From: Henricia sp. BOLD:AAB3569
Lineage: Eukaryota; Echinodermata; Asteroidea; Spinulosida; Echinasteridae
Reading direction: 5' to 3'
Assembly (NCBI GenBank): GCA_037783545.1
Contig: JBBELK010000062.1
Span: 1,426,001-1,490,000, forward strand
DNA length: 64,000 nucleotides
Part shown: positions 23,880-35,800 of the stretch, one piece after another
Position numbering within the stretch: position 1 is the first letter of the stretch
Layout of the letters: each line of letters begins with the position of its first letter
Program-made: the position numbers and the translations under genes
The notes under the pieces: generated by a model
Told to the model about the DNA's origin: nothing
What the model saw: the letters and a program-made list of their open reading frames with translations, nothing else
The model's database searches: none

Positions 23880-24992
23880 TCTTTACAAGAGTTGACTCTA
23901 TAAAACATTCAAAATCAAACAAAATTTCATAAACAATTAGGATTTTGACCCAAAACACTTTGTTAAAGGAAATGTGCTAGAACTTACATGTACATGTACA
24001 AGAATAAAGGTGGGTTTGGCCAGTTTAAACTGTACGTTTAAGACCTGCGAGGGATCTGGATGCTGACCATGGTCCGAGCCGCAAAATTATCAGTGTCCAG
24101 GCATCTAACCGGTTTGAAAAATTATGTTTAAAGGGGAATTATACCAAAGAAACAAAAGACAATGTGCTCAACAACTACAACTTGTACGGTACGTCATTGT
24201 AATGCAAAGAACAAGAAACACTAGTACCTTACTGAAAAGCAGATCTATATATATATGAACTTCACCAAGAATGGCAATTTAACTGACACCAACCAGTTAC
24301 AAGTACATGTAGTTGCGTACATCGATGAAACTGACCGCAGCTGGATACAACTACATGTACATGTACATAATATGTAGTTACCAGACATGCCAGAGAGTAC
24401 ATGTAGAACGTACCGGTACATGAGCAACTCGCGGCAACTGGATGTTTTCCAGTTGCCAGTAGTTGCAAATGCACGTATATCAACCTTTTTAAGCAACTGG
24501 TCATCAGTTGCTCCAATCCCAGTTGCCAGGAGTCGCTTCTAGTTGCTTCCAGTTGCAAGGTCGATGAACGCTAGGCTTAAATCATAAAAGGTTGACATAC
24601 ATACATGTACATGTAGCTTGGAGATTTAACAGGTATTTATTGCATTTTTTGTAAATAAACAAACCAAGCCTTGCTTTTTTCTACCTAAGTACTGTACTTT
24701 CTTAATACCTCCATGCTCTGAATTATTTAAGCAAGTAACTACAGCACAACAAGAATTGTCATGGCACTTTATTACTACATTGTATACATGTACCGGTATT
24801 CCAATGTAGCCACACCATCCGACTACACAATACCAAAATACACAAACAATCGGGAAACGCCCACACACTGGTACATGTATGCTTTTGGCTTCAAATGCTG
24901 CCCATCATGTATCACAAGCTGCATGCATGAATAGCCAATAAAGGAGACAGTGGGAAAGTTGTTTTCATTTCTGAATGCATGATTTAACATGT
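23880..24992. other. Upstream flank of the acetyltransferase gene, with an AGTTGC-rich patch
   Basis: A TTTTATAG acceptor-like site lies just upstream of the start codon on the minus strand and could join a non-coding first exon. 24010-24130 is a fragment of the CCGGTTT hairpin family. From about 24415 to 24562 AGTTGC/GCAACT hexamers recur every 8-25 bp. No coding exon recognised. Confidence 0.5.
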
Positions 24993-25410
24993 TTAAAGGT
25001 AGAACACATGATTGGTAAACTGTTACAAATAGTTTCATCTCCCTGTGTGATTGATGATATGCATGATTAAAACCAACCTGAGTAAAAACTGTGTTATCAC
25101 TTCGCCCTGAACCATGGCCTGCGCACGAAGTGGTTTTGGGGGGAAGTGGCATTTGGCCGAAGTGGTAATTAGGCAAAGTGGTTTTGGGGCGAAGTGTCTA
25201 ATAAGGGTGAAGTGGTTTTGAAGCGAAGTGAATTTTCGTCTCGATGAGACGAAAATTAATTGTTTTACTCATTTCTCAAAAACAATTGCACTTCAGACAA
25301 AACCGTTTCAGGGGAAGTTTTTACCGACATCATGTTTATATTGTGTAAGTTATGTGTAAATATGTGAATATTTCTGATTTTCGAGATACCAATCATGGTT
25401 CTACCTTTAA
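24993..25410. mobile_element. TTAA-flanked MITE (GGTAGAACACATGATTGGTA family), copy 1
   Basis: TTAA at 24993-24996 and 25407-25410. Inverted ends AAAGGTAGAACACATGATTG and CAATCATGGTTCTACCTTT. The interior has repeated GGCGAAGTGG/GAAGTGGTTTTGG blocks. Related to 35319-35972. Confidence 0.78.
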
Positions 25411-27346
25411 CAAAGTTAACAAAATTGGCTCTGGTAATAGTTGCCACACACTGTAAAGCAAAGGCATCCAATTGAAGCGGGAAAATGTTTGCTCTTCCTG
25501 CACATGTACATGTAGGCTACCTTACCTCTCCTTAGTACAATGTTTTTTTGTTTAATACATGTATTTATCGGTCTGGTAATGATTCTAATGCACACATGTA
25601 CCAGATGGTTGCGCCTTTGTCTCTTAATACTCGCATATTTCTGTACTGCAAAACAGCCGTTTTTGTTTGGTTTGGTTTTTCAATAAATACAAGTACACAT
25701 TTTCTTTACTCGTGTCAATTTCCTGCTACGACAGCTGGGGCAGTACATGTAGTAATACAGTATTTGTGTACTATTGATTGGCTTCAATGTACAGTTTTTA
25801 GCCAAGCTGAAGACAATATAAAAATAACGTGCTTTTCTTTTGGTCTTTTTTTGAAGAAAAAAAAAATCAGAATATGGGACCCTTAATGGTTGAATATCCA
25901 GCCACAAAAAAAATTAATTTTGTTGTGACCTACTTGTTATGCAAATAGTGATAAAGTGTAAAACCTTTGTCTTGCGTTTTGTGCATGGGGTCCCAAGCAG
26001 TGGCCGCTGGACATGGAAATCCTTCCTTTAATTTTTTTCAAGATGGCCACTGATTTACAATGTAGGGTTACATGGACTGGTATTTACACATTTTTTAACA
26101 CAATTACATCATGATGATATGATACTGCTGTGTGCCCTCTATTCTCGCTATTCGAGAACCCGAAACAGTAATATAACAGGGTTCTCCCCACGTACAAACG
26201 CGCGTATCGGCCCGATACGCTGAAATTCCGGCCCGATACGCAGGAAAAATTGCCGATCAAAAAATTAAGCTCCCGATACGCACACAAAAAATCAAAAATA
26301 TCACACATGGTGCTGCTAAAGAATACAATAAAATTACCATACATAAATTTTCTCTCGTGAAAAAAGAACCATGCATGCACGGAGAATTCATTGCAAACAA
26401 TAATTCCTTCTGATTCGCACGTACGGCCGATCAAAAACAGCTCTCGATACGGTATCCTGCAAGCACGTAATTTCGCGCGCTGCTGCTTTCCTTGGCGTAT
26501 CTTCTGAACAAAATCACGCACTGACGTCAAATTTTTCTTGAAAGTTGTTTGTCACATCATCTTTCAATTTGCAGTCAAATGAGAAAAATTAAGGCTTTCT
26601 CAGTAAGTAATTGACTAACTGTTAATTCAGGGTACAAAATTCTACCTTATAGACTACCTACAAAATACTAGGTACAAAATTGTTATGAGAAATCTTTAAA
26701 ATTCACTAAAACTTTTACCTCCGATCGTCTACTCAGTCTCCAGGCACTAAAAAACAATATTTATTAGGTTTTACTTTCCAAAAGAGGGCGCTTTGAAAGG
26801 TACGGGGCTTAAGAAAAGACATGTGTCTGATAGCTTTTCAATTCGAAATTTACTGCTTAAGAAATTTGAGTCAATTTGGACTACACTTGTAATGTAATGC
26901 TAGCTTCCCTAATATTTCGTAATTTTTCTAAGAAAATAAGTTGTAAATTTAAAAATAAATTACGGCAAGACGTTTTAAATATCTCCACACATTTTGTAAT
27001 AATTTTGTAATAATACTTATAGGGCCGGCAAGGAAACAGCTATATCCTTGCTCTGTGATCTGTATAAAGTGTAGCTTTATTTGTTTTCACCTGCAGGAGG
27101 GCTGCTGTGTCATTATTTGCTTAAGTGTGTGGACCAAAAGCTTTTATTAAATAAACAAAATTATTATTATTATTGTGGGTAAATACGATACAATATTTGT
27201 GGATATTGTGCATTATATTCAATCAATCTCTGATGTTGTCATATTCTTTTTTTAGTGTTCTAACTAAATTATTTCGTCAAACATTGGTAAATTCATAATC
27301 ATGATAATAATTTACTTATAATTTACAATTTCGTGTTTTTTTTCAT
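25411..27346. other. Intergenic, no gene recognised
   Basis: AT-rich. 26178-26290 repeats CCCGATACGC/GTATCGGCCCGATACG several times after a CAGGGTTCTCCCCACG start that resembles hAT termini; no matching other end was found. Nothing else supported. Confidence 0.4.
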
Positions 27347-27993
27347 CCCACAAGGTAGACAGAATGATTCTGTCCCTACTGGATTTCCCATAGGGACAGA
27401 AAGAACCCCTTCCATCAAGTGGATTGTTGTCATTTTGCCTCGAAATTAGAATCACACCCAAAAATTTCCTCCTACATGTAGTTGTGTCCTACAGTGGTTT
27501 GAGATGTCCATGATTGGAAAATGATTCAAAAAATAAGACTTACAGAACCGTTTTTGAAGCCGAAATTTCCTCTTGCGTGGAATCCGGACGAGGATTTTCT
27601 TCGTAACTGTAAATTCTCGACACTAGAGGGCGCTGTTACGAACTAGTGGCTTTGGCTATGGCTTTGATGTTGCCATGGGCAGACAATAAAGTTCCTTAGA
27701 AACAGCATACATGTAGTAACAGCATAGCCATAGCCAAAGCCACTAATTCAGAATTTACAGTTACGAAGAAAATCCTCGTCCGGATTCCACGCAAGAGAAA
27801 ATTTTGGCTTCAAAAATGGTTCTGTAAGTCTTTTTTTTGAATCATTTTCCAATCATGGACATCTCAAACCACTGTAGGACACAACTAGGAGGAAATGTTT
27901 GGGTGTGACTCTAATTTCGAGGCAAAATGACAACAATCCACTTTATGAAAGGAAAGCTCACTGACATGACCGACTACCCACAAGGGAGACAGA
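27347..27993. repeat. Long hairpin element with arms of about 240 bp
   Basis: The left arm (about 27409-27668) and right arm (about 27718-27958) are inverse copies with few mismatches, apart from about 24 extra bases in the left arm near 27618-27646. The loop is about 50 bp. Direct repeats CCCACAAGGTAGACAGA (27347-27363) and CCCACAAGGGAGACAGA (27977-27993) flank it, like a target duplication with one mismatch. No coding frame. Confidence 0.88.
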
Positions 27994-29339
27994 CCGAGAA
28001 AATACAAACGGATAATAAAACATGATAAAAAAACAAAAAACAGAAGGCTTCATTTAAAAATGAAATCAACGGCAGTATTATAGCCGACCTGAGCCATTCC
28101 GCCCTCCATCATATCAGTCGACTTCACTGTAGCCTTGTCCAAGGCGGCTGGCCGTCTCCATGTTTTTTGCTGTACAAGAGAATATTGGGTCTAGCGTGCG
28201 CATGCAAACTACACTGCACACGGCATCAAAACGAGCCACTGTGCGATAACGACTTCCATAGTAAACCAGTACGGCAACACACTGGCTGCGTAGTGCGTAC
28301 ATAACTGCGTACGGCCTGCCTAGCTCGAAAGACAGCCTTGTCGAGTCTGTCACTTCCGGGTTTAATGTGTTTATTTATATTTTCGGCCGGTTTTGGCCCA
28401 AAATGGGCGGGCTTTGGATATGCGGATATGCAGGGTAACCCGGTATGAATATTTAAAATTTGTCTTGAGCCAATCAGGAGCTTCATGAGTAGCACGTATG
28501 ACGTGGCATGCATCATGCATGTATGGCGTCCTCCATGTTATGAGAACCGTGGCATGATCGATGGACGAAAACAACAAATATTCTCGGGTTCGTAGCATTT
28601 ATTGTGCTTTATTATGACAGCTTTCCTAAATGATTTGGGTGAGCTCTTAATACTGCCTCGGATGAACAAACTGGTGATCGCACATCATAGCGTTTTTCAA
28701 ACATAGCCTGGCGTGCGTCGACCAATGAAATTTCAGCTCACGCTGGGGTGGTTTCCCTATTACTGTAATGAGTTTCGCTGGCTGAATGCAGAACCATCAA
28801 GGCGTTGGGTTTAGGACCGTACCGATACATGTACACGCATGTGTGCATAGTCGTAGCGCGGCGCGTTGTGAGCCAATACGTGCAACAGATTCCGTAGCTT
28901 GTAAGCGCTTTGTTCAGTTTTATCTTCAGTGGGCCGTCTATAACTTAAAGACAAGCCCAACGCCTTGATCAAGGCTAACTTCACTGCTGGTTTTGGTACT
29001 AGATGTCCCAGAAAAAGCGTGCAGTTTAATTGTACCGGTATATGACTGAATCATCTCCAAAACTCAAATAATCTTTCAATTATGTCTTTAAGTAATGTAC
29101 TGGATCATAGTTATTAGAAAGCACTTCTTCTAGCCTGTCTAGAAGCATAATTTTCAGATACTGGGCACGCCACTGGGCACAACGGGGACACCGTAGTGTG
29201 ACATGTGATTAGGGAGCGAATTTACGTCACGTAACTTTGGCAAGTCTACTTTTGCATGTCTTTGCAAAAACAAAGCTAGCGTCGTTGCTCTTTCTTAAAA
29301 TTTTACTCCCAGGTAGGGTTGGACATAAGGAATCTGACA

Positions 29340-29680
29340 AAGGAGCCAAATACTTTTAGAAGGCAAGTGTTGTTTTTGACGTTTATATTGGGACGTTATC
29401 ATTTTCTAGTAACACTTTTAGCGCCTTAACATTCTAACCCCATTCGCTATCGTGAATTTTGCTGCACGCCCTCGATCATGTCGATCAATAGTCCAAATAC
29501 CCGCGTGAAAAATCTTACCGTAAACTCCAAATCAGACATTTAAAAGCACACCATGGAGGTCCTTGTAATCTCAAGACTTCTGTTCCCTTGTCGTTCTTTT
29601 TCCCTGATGACTCAAACATCAAAAAAGGATAAAAGGGTGCAAAATTTGGAGTAAAATCGACAAATCTGGAACAGACTACT
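29340..29680 (-). repeat. Repeat unit with conserved open frame (copy A of three)
   Basis: On the minus strand the segment encodes PNFAPFYPFLMFESS, KKNDKGTEVLRLQGPPWC, AFKCLIW, then a donor-like GGTAAG. The open frame continues upstream to about 29844 with a Cys/His-rich stretch (GGWPKPCHACHCFDHNQ). DNA homology with 46550-46810 and 47080-47400 continues past the donor-like site to GACGTTTATATTGGGACGTT. I do not recognise the protein. Confidence 0.6.
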
Positions 29681-29894
29681 GGAACAGTAGGAGCCAAAAG
29701 GTTCTTTTTGGTTGCTTGATTGTGATCAAAACAGTGACAAGCATGACAAGGCTTAGGCCATCCTCCATGGGCCATCGGAATGAAAGTCATAGAATACCGT
29801 CCGGAAGATTTCAAAAACACATGAGGCTTTTTTTCATTATTCATTTTTCATTATTTTGTAAAACAGGTGCCCGAGGGGTACATACATGTAGACA

Positions 29895-30041
29895 ATAAGC
29901 CAGTTCGGAGTCTCGACTGCGCATGCGTCTCCCGACTTTGACGACCGATGGTTTGAGATAAACAAAGGCGCACCCTGTCTGTATGCAACGTTGTTTATCT
30001 CAAATGACCTTTGACATATGCGAGACTCTGAACTGGCTTAT
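29895..30041. mobile_element. Foldback MITE, 147 bp
   Basis: Terminal 21-bp inverted repeat ATAAGCCAGTTCGGAGTCTC / GAGACTCTGAACTGGCTTAT. The inner TTTGAGATAAACAAAGG and TTGTTTATCTCAAA also pair. It lies in the CpG-richer stretch between the two divergent genes. Confidence 0.75.
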
Positions 30042-30220
30042 GATAGAGGTGCACTTCCGTCTTCAGATCGTTTTCACGTCTGCCATCATTGCACGACAGG
30101 CAGACACCGATGAGACGTAACTTTTCATTGGCCAAAATTCGATGTCGCGATGGCAACAGCCAATCAGATGACGGAATACATACGTGTACAGAACGTCCGA
30201 AGATTGCCGAAGTGAGATCG

Positions 30221-30341
30221 GGGGCGCGTTTAATAGCACAATACATACGTACGCTGGTATGGGTATTTTCCTATACCTTCACCGTTGAAGGTATTGTCGG
30301 TATGCATACGTACATGACGTTTGCGCTATTGAACGCGCCCC
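30221..30341. repeat. Palindromic element, about 120 bp
   Basis: Outer arms GGGGCGCGTTTAATAGCACA and TGCGCTATTGAACGCGCCCC. Inner ATACATACGTACG pairs with TATGCATACGTA, and CTATACCTTCACC pairs with GGTGAAGGTATTG-like sequence. Probably a small foldback element. Confidence 0.65.
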
Positions 30342-30993
30342 GGGACTTCAGTCGGATTTGCAGTCTCGCGCGGCTACACCGAAACACGAACAGTGGAATT
30401 GTGTGTCAGACTATCGTTTGCCGTCTGATTTCGAAAAATCTGGTTGGTCGGAATTTCTAGGTTTGGCGCCATATATATCGATTTCTTTCATGAACAAGTC
30501 CTATTGAAAGTACGTTAAAGTTCAAAATTTATTGAAATAAAAAAATTTCGGCGGCGGCCATTTGGTCATGCGGGCGGAGGACGGTATTCTAGGACGTTCA
30601 TTCCGATGGCCTTATGTGCGCGAAATATGGTAGCCGAGCCCGAGGATACCGTACAGTATGTCATGATGTGTAAACATGGTACGGCCTAGACTTGATGTCA
30701 AGTCTGTAACTAGACCGGTTGTTTCGTAAACGGCAGCAGCGTAGTACTATTTATAACGACTGTTGCGTGTGGGATTATAGACGTCAGACGGACCAAATAC
30801 GACTGTCTAGAGTAGAGACTTGTCTTGACCTCAAGTCTAGCATGGAATTCTTCCTCCATCCATGAGTCTAGGCATGGAGGAAATAATAAATAATAAATAG
30901 GCCTAATGAATAATGAAAAAAAATCCCTCACCAAAATTGGATAAATGGTTGACCTTAAAACCCAACGGTCGAGTTGGTACAACGGTCGAGTTG

Positions 30994-31714
30994 TAGCCCA
31001 GGTTGGACTCCGTACCGCATACTACATGGGGATACGGAGTCCAGGATATGAAGTTCCAAAAACAGGGTGAAAATTTTTGTAACAAAAAAAATCAATATTT
31101 CTACCTTGTGCAGGAAGCCAGTAATGTGCTAACAAAGTTCCACGTGTCCTAATCTTTGGGATTGCCGGGTTTAGAAATCCACTACACATCACCGACTGCA
31201 TATTCCGGAGGAAAACGGCAAAAAGTCACGCTAATTTGCTATATATTTGTGCACAAAAAATCCACTACAGCCAGCCAAGTTACGTTCAGCTTATTTTGTT
31301 CTCACCGCGCGCGTAGTCCCGCGTACGCGTGCCGGCGCGGCCGGCCGTGCGTCGCAACTGAACTGGGCCATGACCTCGGCGCATTGCGTGCCTGAAATCG
31401 TGACGCCGCACGCGAAAGCCTATCCAAACTTCACGATGCGTGACGCGACGGCAGCTGTTATTTATTTCTCTGAACTTTAACGTTAGGTTGTGCCTTAGAT
31501 TTCACTATTTTGTTCATCAAATTTGGTATATACGACATTTAAACCTTCCGTTCCTGTAAATGAAGACGCAAAGGTTATACGGACATCAATTTGACGTCCA
31601 CTAAAAGGTAAAATAGCTCAAAAATTTATGTGCAAGTTTCAGTCCCCCTGTTTAGAGACATCGTGACCTGGACGTCACTCGTAATGCAATGAAGACGACG
31701 TCCAACCTGGGCTA
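30994..31714. mobile_element. Putative element with 15-bp terminal inverted repeats
   Basis: TAGCCCAGGTTGGAC at 30994 and its exact inverse at 31700. The element interrupts a patch of GGTCGAGTTG repeats (ACGGTCGAGTTG at both sides). The interior is CpG-rich around 31300-31440. No transposase frame recognised. Confidence 0.55.
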
Positions 31715-32086
31715 GGTCGAGTTGGTACTTAATATCCCCTCCTCCACGCGTACGGCATGTACGGCGAGTTGATTTGAGTCGAGTTGGCAAACGGTCGAGT
31801 TGTCACGTCCTACATTTCGAAAACATGAATTTTAGACCAGGTGTAGGCCTAGCCTGCATTATATATTCGTAGACTACATTGACTGTATAGTGTATAATGA
31901 GGTAGCCAATTTTTTTTACATCAAAAAGTAGGCTATGCCTATGAAAAATCCCTCACCTTTCCTCAGCTAGCCAGGCTCAAGGCTATTTTTCGAGCCGAAG
32001 GACAACGTCTACGTAACTTAACTAGGGCTACCGTACGCGTAGTTCAAAAAATACACACCACTCGTCTAAAGCGGTAGTACTATTTA

Positions 32087-32497
32087 CCGGAAAACACCGG
32101 AAAACACCAGAAAACACCGGAAAACATACTAAATACCGGAAAACATACTAAATACCGGAAAACACCGGAAAACACCGGAAAACAGTATTTTATGGTGTTT
32201 TCTGCAGGTAGTGGGGGTGGTGTTATTAAGTGCTTTTGGGTGTTTTCCGGTATTTAGTGTGTTTTCCGGTATTTAGTATGTTTTCCGGTGTTTTCCGGTA
32301 TTTAGTGTGTTTTCCGGTGTTTTCCGGTATTTAGTGTGTTTTCCGGTATTTAGTATGTTTTCCGGTGTTTTTCGGTGTTTTCCGGTATTTAGTGTTTTCC
32401 GGTATTTAGTATGTTTTCCGGTGTTTTCCGGTGTTTTCCGGTGAGTTTTCCGGTGTTTTCCGGTATTTTCCGGTGTTTTCCGGTGTTTTCCGGTATA
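32087..32497. repeat. CCGGTGTTTT minisatellite that switches orientation
   Basis: 32087-32184 is built of CCGGAAAACA(CC) and ATACTAAATACCGGAAAAC units. 32228-32497 is built of the reverse complement units (GGTGTTTTCC, GGTATTTAGTGTGTTTTCC). A 40-bp spacer (CTGCAGGTAGTGGGGGTGG...) separates the halves, making a large imperfect hairpin. It lies about 330 bp upstream of the THEG-like start codon. Confidence 0.9.
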
Positions 32498-32499
32498 TA

Positions 32500-32827
32500 G
32501 TATCACCCGTGTAAAGTGAACAAGCCGTCTACGTAAAGTGTATTAAAATTAAAGACGTAGCCACATAAATCGGACGTATTGATGTCACGCGGTGGCGCCC
32601 TATCTTCTTTCCGTGCGCGCGCGGGCGAAGCAGCTTCATGGACTGGAATCCAGTCTAACCTGCTAACGTAGCAACCGTACATCATGTAAATAGTTACCGC
32701 CGCGCCGCGCAAAGCTAGCAGCAGGCAACGCAACGAATTAAGCAACACAAAACGGCATGCGAAAACGAAATGTGGTAGGGTTTTGTGACGCATTAAGTTC
32801 GCATTTTTGTAAAATATAAAACCAAAC
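32500..32827 (+). promoter_or_regulatory. CpG-rich presumed promoter of the THEG-like gene
   Basis: GC- and CpG-rich compared with surrounding DNA (GTGCGCGCGCGGGCG, CCGCCGCGCCGCGC), ending at a strongly contexted ATG (AACATGG). No TATA box in a convincing position. Inference from composition and position. Confidence 0.45.
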
Positions 32828-35800
32828 ATGGCCACAACTATTCAGTGTAAGTACAAAACAGTGCGTGCATTCAAACTGTCATTTTTTTGTCTGAGTATTT
32901 TCCGCAAAAACATATGATATGGGGTTTAAAAATTACAATCAACTTGTTTACCGTTACCAACTCGACCGTTGTACCAGCTCGACCGTTGTACCAGCTTGAC
33001 TGTTGTGCGTTAAACAGGAAATGTTTGTGGGGGTTTGCGAACGCAAAGGGCCCAATTAGGAGACTAATCACTCGGCATGCTCAGTCAGCTGTGAACAGGT
33101 GAAACTGATGTCGAACGCTTTCCTGTCGCCTGTACGTACGAACCTTTGCGCAAGCTGAAATTAGTTTAGGCCTAGGCCTAAACATTCTGAAAATGTGCGG
33201 CGCGAAAAGTTTGCTTTTGCATTCGGCTGGCCTGGCCTGGTGTAGCAGGGTCAATGTGAGGTCCGTCTTGGTCTTTGCATGTAGTCATACTCATAGGCGT
33301 ACAATAATTCAATCAATTTTTGTCCGGCATCGCAGCTCCTGGTTCAGCCCATAGTCCACCCAGCAATACGGCATCGTACAGATAAACAGTTTTTGCAAAA
33401 CTCACGTGCGCAAGAAAGAGTACGCCAGTTAAACTTTCTGCAAATTTGTGGTGTTAAAATTTATCTTGCACGGTAACACTGAGCAGTTCGTGTCGGCGTA
33501 GCCCATTATTCAGCCCCGTGATTCAGTCCATCGTTTGCCCGGCATTATGGTGTCGAAAAGATAAAATCTGTATACAGCTGATTGAACCCTTTCATGCCCA
33601 AGTTATTTTTTACACTGAACCTTTTTAGGCTACTATTAAAGGCTGGGACTTCAGATTCCTGTCTGACATGAAACGGTTAATACTCATTTTAGCAAATGAG
33701 AGAAAAAAGAGATGCAGTAGGTGTCGTATGGTGCCTCCTTTCCAAGAAAAAATCTACCAATTTTCATTGTGTCTTATAGTCATTGTATATTGCCAGCTCC
33801 ATCGTTTCTGTGCCGTTTTCAACTGCAGAATGTCAGTTTGTTTACAAACATATTTTTTTAAGCTTTAGAACGCTCAACATTAACGCTCAACATTAACAAA
33901 ATAAGCTAATAATATCCAATAGACTCCAACAAACATGACAACTTTATTTTGTATTTTCTTGTAAACAGCGAGACCGATTCAGACAATGCCACCATCTGAG
34001 CGACTGGAAGTCCTCTCAAGATTCAAGCAGCTTCCTCCTGGATATCGGGAAGATAGGTATTGTTGATTGGCATCAGAATACAATCGGTTTGTTTCTATAG
34101 TCATTGGTGGCCTCGACATCAATATTCAAATAACAGCAGGACACTCTGGCCTTGATTTTGTCTGAACTTTAGATGACATATGATTATGAGTCCAAGTGAA
34201 GGTGTGTTACACCACAAAATGTAACTACTCAAGCAAAATGTAACTGTACAGAAAAATGTAACTAAATTTGACGCAAAAGTAACTAACTAAAAGTACTGCA
34301 AAATGTAACTGCTTTTGACGCAAAATGTAACTAACCATGGATTCATTTGCCTTTCGGAGATATCTTCCCAGGGTCACATGCCAACCACAGCTGATCTAGC
34401 TTTTTAAAAGCTGTTCATGGCTGTTCCTCATTCCATATGAAAAAAAAAATTTAAATAAAAATGTCTGGACATTAAAAGCTTACGACTTATAGCTTTATAA
34501 CGTGGAAATCTAAATTTCCCTCTGTTAGGCCAAGAAGAAAAAAATAGGCGTGTTTCCTATTACCCACCCCAACCTAGAAAAACATGTCATGCAGAACCTA
34601 TATCTTTTTGCTAAAAAATCAATAAAAAATAAAAACCTATTGTGCCTACCTAAAACCTAAATTGTGTGCACATCACCTTTATTTTGTTTACCCCTTCAAA
34701 GCATGAAAAAGTGGCTCACTGTTGTGTATTTGCAATGTTGTATGTGCAAGTGGTAACAAAAATACTGACCGTCATCCCACCCTAATAAGCCAATTAAAAC
34801 ACTCAACTTATGAGTATTAAAATCAGCCTCTGATAATTTCCACATTAACAATAATGTGTGTGTGTGATACAGGTCGGCATTATTATTTCATGGACATTTA
34901 GTGCTGCTCAGTGCCAATAAAGGCCCATTGTCTGCAATTATGTAGTCTTGTTAATGTACACGCACATAAACATGCTAAGTACCATAATATTTCCCGCGAA
35001 AAATGGAATCGTGATTCTTTTTTAGGAATCAGAGACTTTGGAGTCGACTCTGAAAATGCCAGAGTCTCCCCTAAGCCTATGGTAGAGCTTGTTCTCAAGA
35101 TTGTAAACATAGAATGACAAAAGTATGTATGCGACAGCTGTATATTATCTTTTTAAACCTAACCGTTTGTTTAGTTTTAATGTCCCTGTATTTATTTCTG
35201 TTCAGACGCTCAGTTTACTGGATCAATAAACTTCCTCCTGTGCCTGGGCCAAATGGAACTACAGCATTTGGTAAGCAAAGTTAAAGGCCAATATATCTTA
35301 AATGCAAGATGAAAGGTTTTAAAGGTAGTCTACAAGATTGGTAAACCGTTACAAATAGTTTTATCTCCCTGTGTGATTGAAACCAACCTGAGTAAAAGTA
35401 AGTAATCCAGGGCGAAGTGGTTTTGGGGTGAAGTGACCGACATCGTTTGAAAAAATAATTTTCGTCTCATGAGAAAATTAATCGTTTTACTTATTTAAAT
35501 AACGCTGAATGCCGCAATAGGGCGACATTTTGGGAAGACTCTCCCCGGGGGACCACCGAAATTTCGGCAAGAATCACTCAAAATGACACCTTATATTTTT
35601 ACCCAAAGCTTCCAGAGATGGTCACAGACCTAAGAGAAACAGTTCTAGACCTAATAAAAATGGTTCTCGATTTAAAAAAAATGGTTTTTGACCTAAAAAA
35701 AATGATTTTTAAACTCAAAAATATTAGGGCGACACCAAAATGTCGCCCTATTTAACACGTCGCCCTAATATACCTTTTTTACACACGATTTGTCGCCCTA

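Noticed and set aside
26084-26530. 148-codon open frame on the minus strand
   Set aside because: No similarity to any family. It spans repeated GTATCGG motifs and has a composition unlike the real exons.
32273-32506. Open frame of TGKHRKTPEN repeats
   Set aside because: By-product of the CCGGTGTTTT minisatellite.
23868-33900. Searched for an SGNH esterase domain exon (GDS and DxxH motifs) for the acetyltransferase
   Set aside because: No convincing segment was found on the minus strand. A very short or diverged exon could be missed by eye, so absence is not proven.
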